Shown piece by piece: positions 5,560 through 5,640 of a stretch of DNA of 5,640 bases. The number at the start of each line of letters is the position of its first letter. Position 1 is the first letter of the stretch. The stretch covers positions 1 through 5,640 of the forward strand of contig JAFGTO010000511.1 in NCBI GenBank assembly GCA_016934095.1, in the 5' to 3' direction. The position numbers were made by a program, and so were the translations under genes. The notes beneath the pieces are model-generated. The model worked only from the letters and a program-made list of their open reading frames with translations. It was not told the DNA's origin and did not search any database. The stretch is from Candidatus Glassiibacteriota bacterium. GTDB taxonomy: Bacteria; Gemmatimonadota; Glassbacteria; GWA2-58-10.

Positions 5560-5640
5560 GCGGGCTGGCATCTTTTTTGCGCGGGCACCGCAGGCAGGCG
5601 AAACGGGAGCCGGAGGAAAGCAAAAAAGATGCCAGCCCGC
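5560..5640. repeat. 21-bp perfect inverted repeat with 39-base loop, running to the window edge
   Basis: The left arm (5560-5580) begins GCGGGCTGGCATC and ends in six Ts then GC. The right arm (5620-5640) is its exact reverse complement, and the 39 bases between do not extend the match. The right arm stops at the last base of the window, so the true repeat may be longer. The T-run lies on the loop side of the left arm and the A-run on the loop side of the right arm, which is not the geometry of an intrinsic terminator. The loop holds a small GCGG-GCA-CCGC hairpin (5581-5591). It could be a MITE-like or REP-like element, a regulatory cruciform or a long 3' hairpin. No target-site duplication can be judged because the right flank is missing. 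Confidence 0.85.
5566..5580 (+). promoter_or_regulatory. Sigma-54-like -24/-12 element
   Basis: TGGCATC, four bases, then TTGC matches the sigma-54 pattern TGGCACG-N4-TTGC at the key GG (5567-5568) and GC (5579-5580), with correct spacing and two mismatches in the less critical positions. A start near 5592 would be followed by GGAGG (5612-5616) and an ATG at 5629, so a rightward gene cut by the window edge could use it. The same motif occurs on the minus strand in the right arm (5634-5620) because the two arms are inverted copies. The match could therefore be incidental to the repeat. Confidence 0.35.

Noticed and set aside
4228..5571. Long minus-strand open frame (447 codons) opposite the lipoprotein gene
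   Set aside because: Repeated GAC/CTG/GGC codons of the Asp-rich loops keep the opposite strand free of stops. The translation is low-complexity Val/Gln/Ala/His-rich, while the plus strand has a full lipobox and domain structure.
5573..5578. Six-T run after the lipoprotein gene as an intrinsic terminator
   Set aside because: The only stem directly upstream is about four base pairs (AGCC 5541-5544 with GGCT 5563-5566). The run itself is paired inside the 21-bp inverted repeat on the loop side.

Overview
The window looks like chromosomal DNA of a GC-rich bacterium that uses ordinary Shine-Dalgarno starts and exports its proteins. All three complete genes encode secreted or surface products: two have Sec-type signal peptides and one has a lipobox. 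A CRTAC1-type FG-GAP/ASPIC lipoprotein next to two secreted carbohydrate-enzyme-like proteins suggests an environmental Gram-negative polysaccharide user (for example FCB-group, Planctomycetota, Verrucomicrobiota or Acidobacteriota). The sequence alone does not settle the phylum. I see no tRNA, rRNA, CRISPR array, transposase or phage gene.

Layout: (1) 1-216 is a comparatively AT-rich leader holding a 28-bp perfect palindrome (29-56) and the RBS that decides the start of the first gene. (2) 217-2280 (+) is a secreted glycoside-hydrolase-like protein: a TIM barrel with a GH42-like Cys-x-Cys-x2-Cys cluster, a glutamine-amidotransferase-like 'beta-galactosidase trimerisation' domain, and a C-terminal beta domain. 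(3) 3771-2281 (-) is a secreted protein of uncertain function, probably all-beta with a galactose-mutarotase-like core. It converges on the first gene so tightly that the two stop codons abut with no base between them. (4) 3772-3954 is a divergent intergenic region with a near-consensus sigma-70 promoter for the rightward gene and a perfect TATAAT on the opposite strand over the same bases. (5) 3955-5538 (+) is a lipoprotein with seven Asp-rich FG-GAP repeats (a probable seven-bladed beta-propeller) and a C-terminal ASPIC/UnbV domain. (6) 5539-5640 holds a 21-bp perfect inverted repeat running to the window edge. Each arm contains a sigma-54-like -24/-12 motif, and an RBS plus ATG lie at the very end.

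Taken together, the genes fit an extracytoplasmic glycan-processing neighbourhood: two secreted enzymes or accessory proteins that may act on related sugars, and a surface-anchored Ca2+-dependent propeller that could bind glycan or protein. That joint role is inference from context, because none of the three has a substrate readable from sequence. The points most worth checking are the inverted repeat with sigma-54-like arms, the symmetric divergent promoter, the zero-gap convergent gene pair, and the GH42-like scaffold that lacks the usual Asn-Glu catalytic motif.
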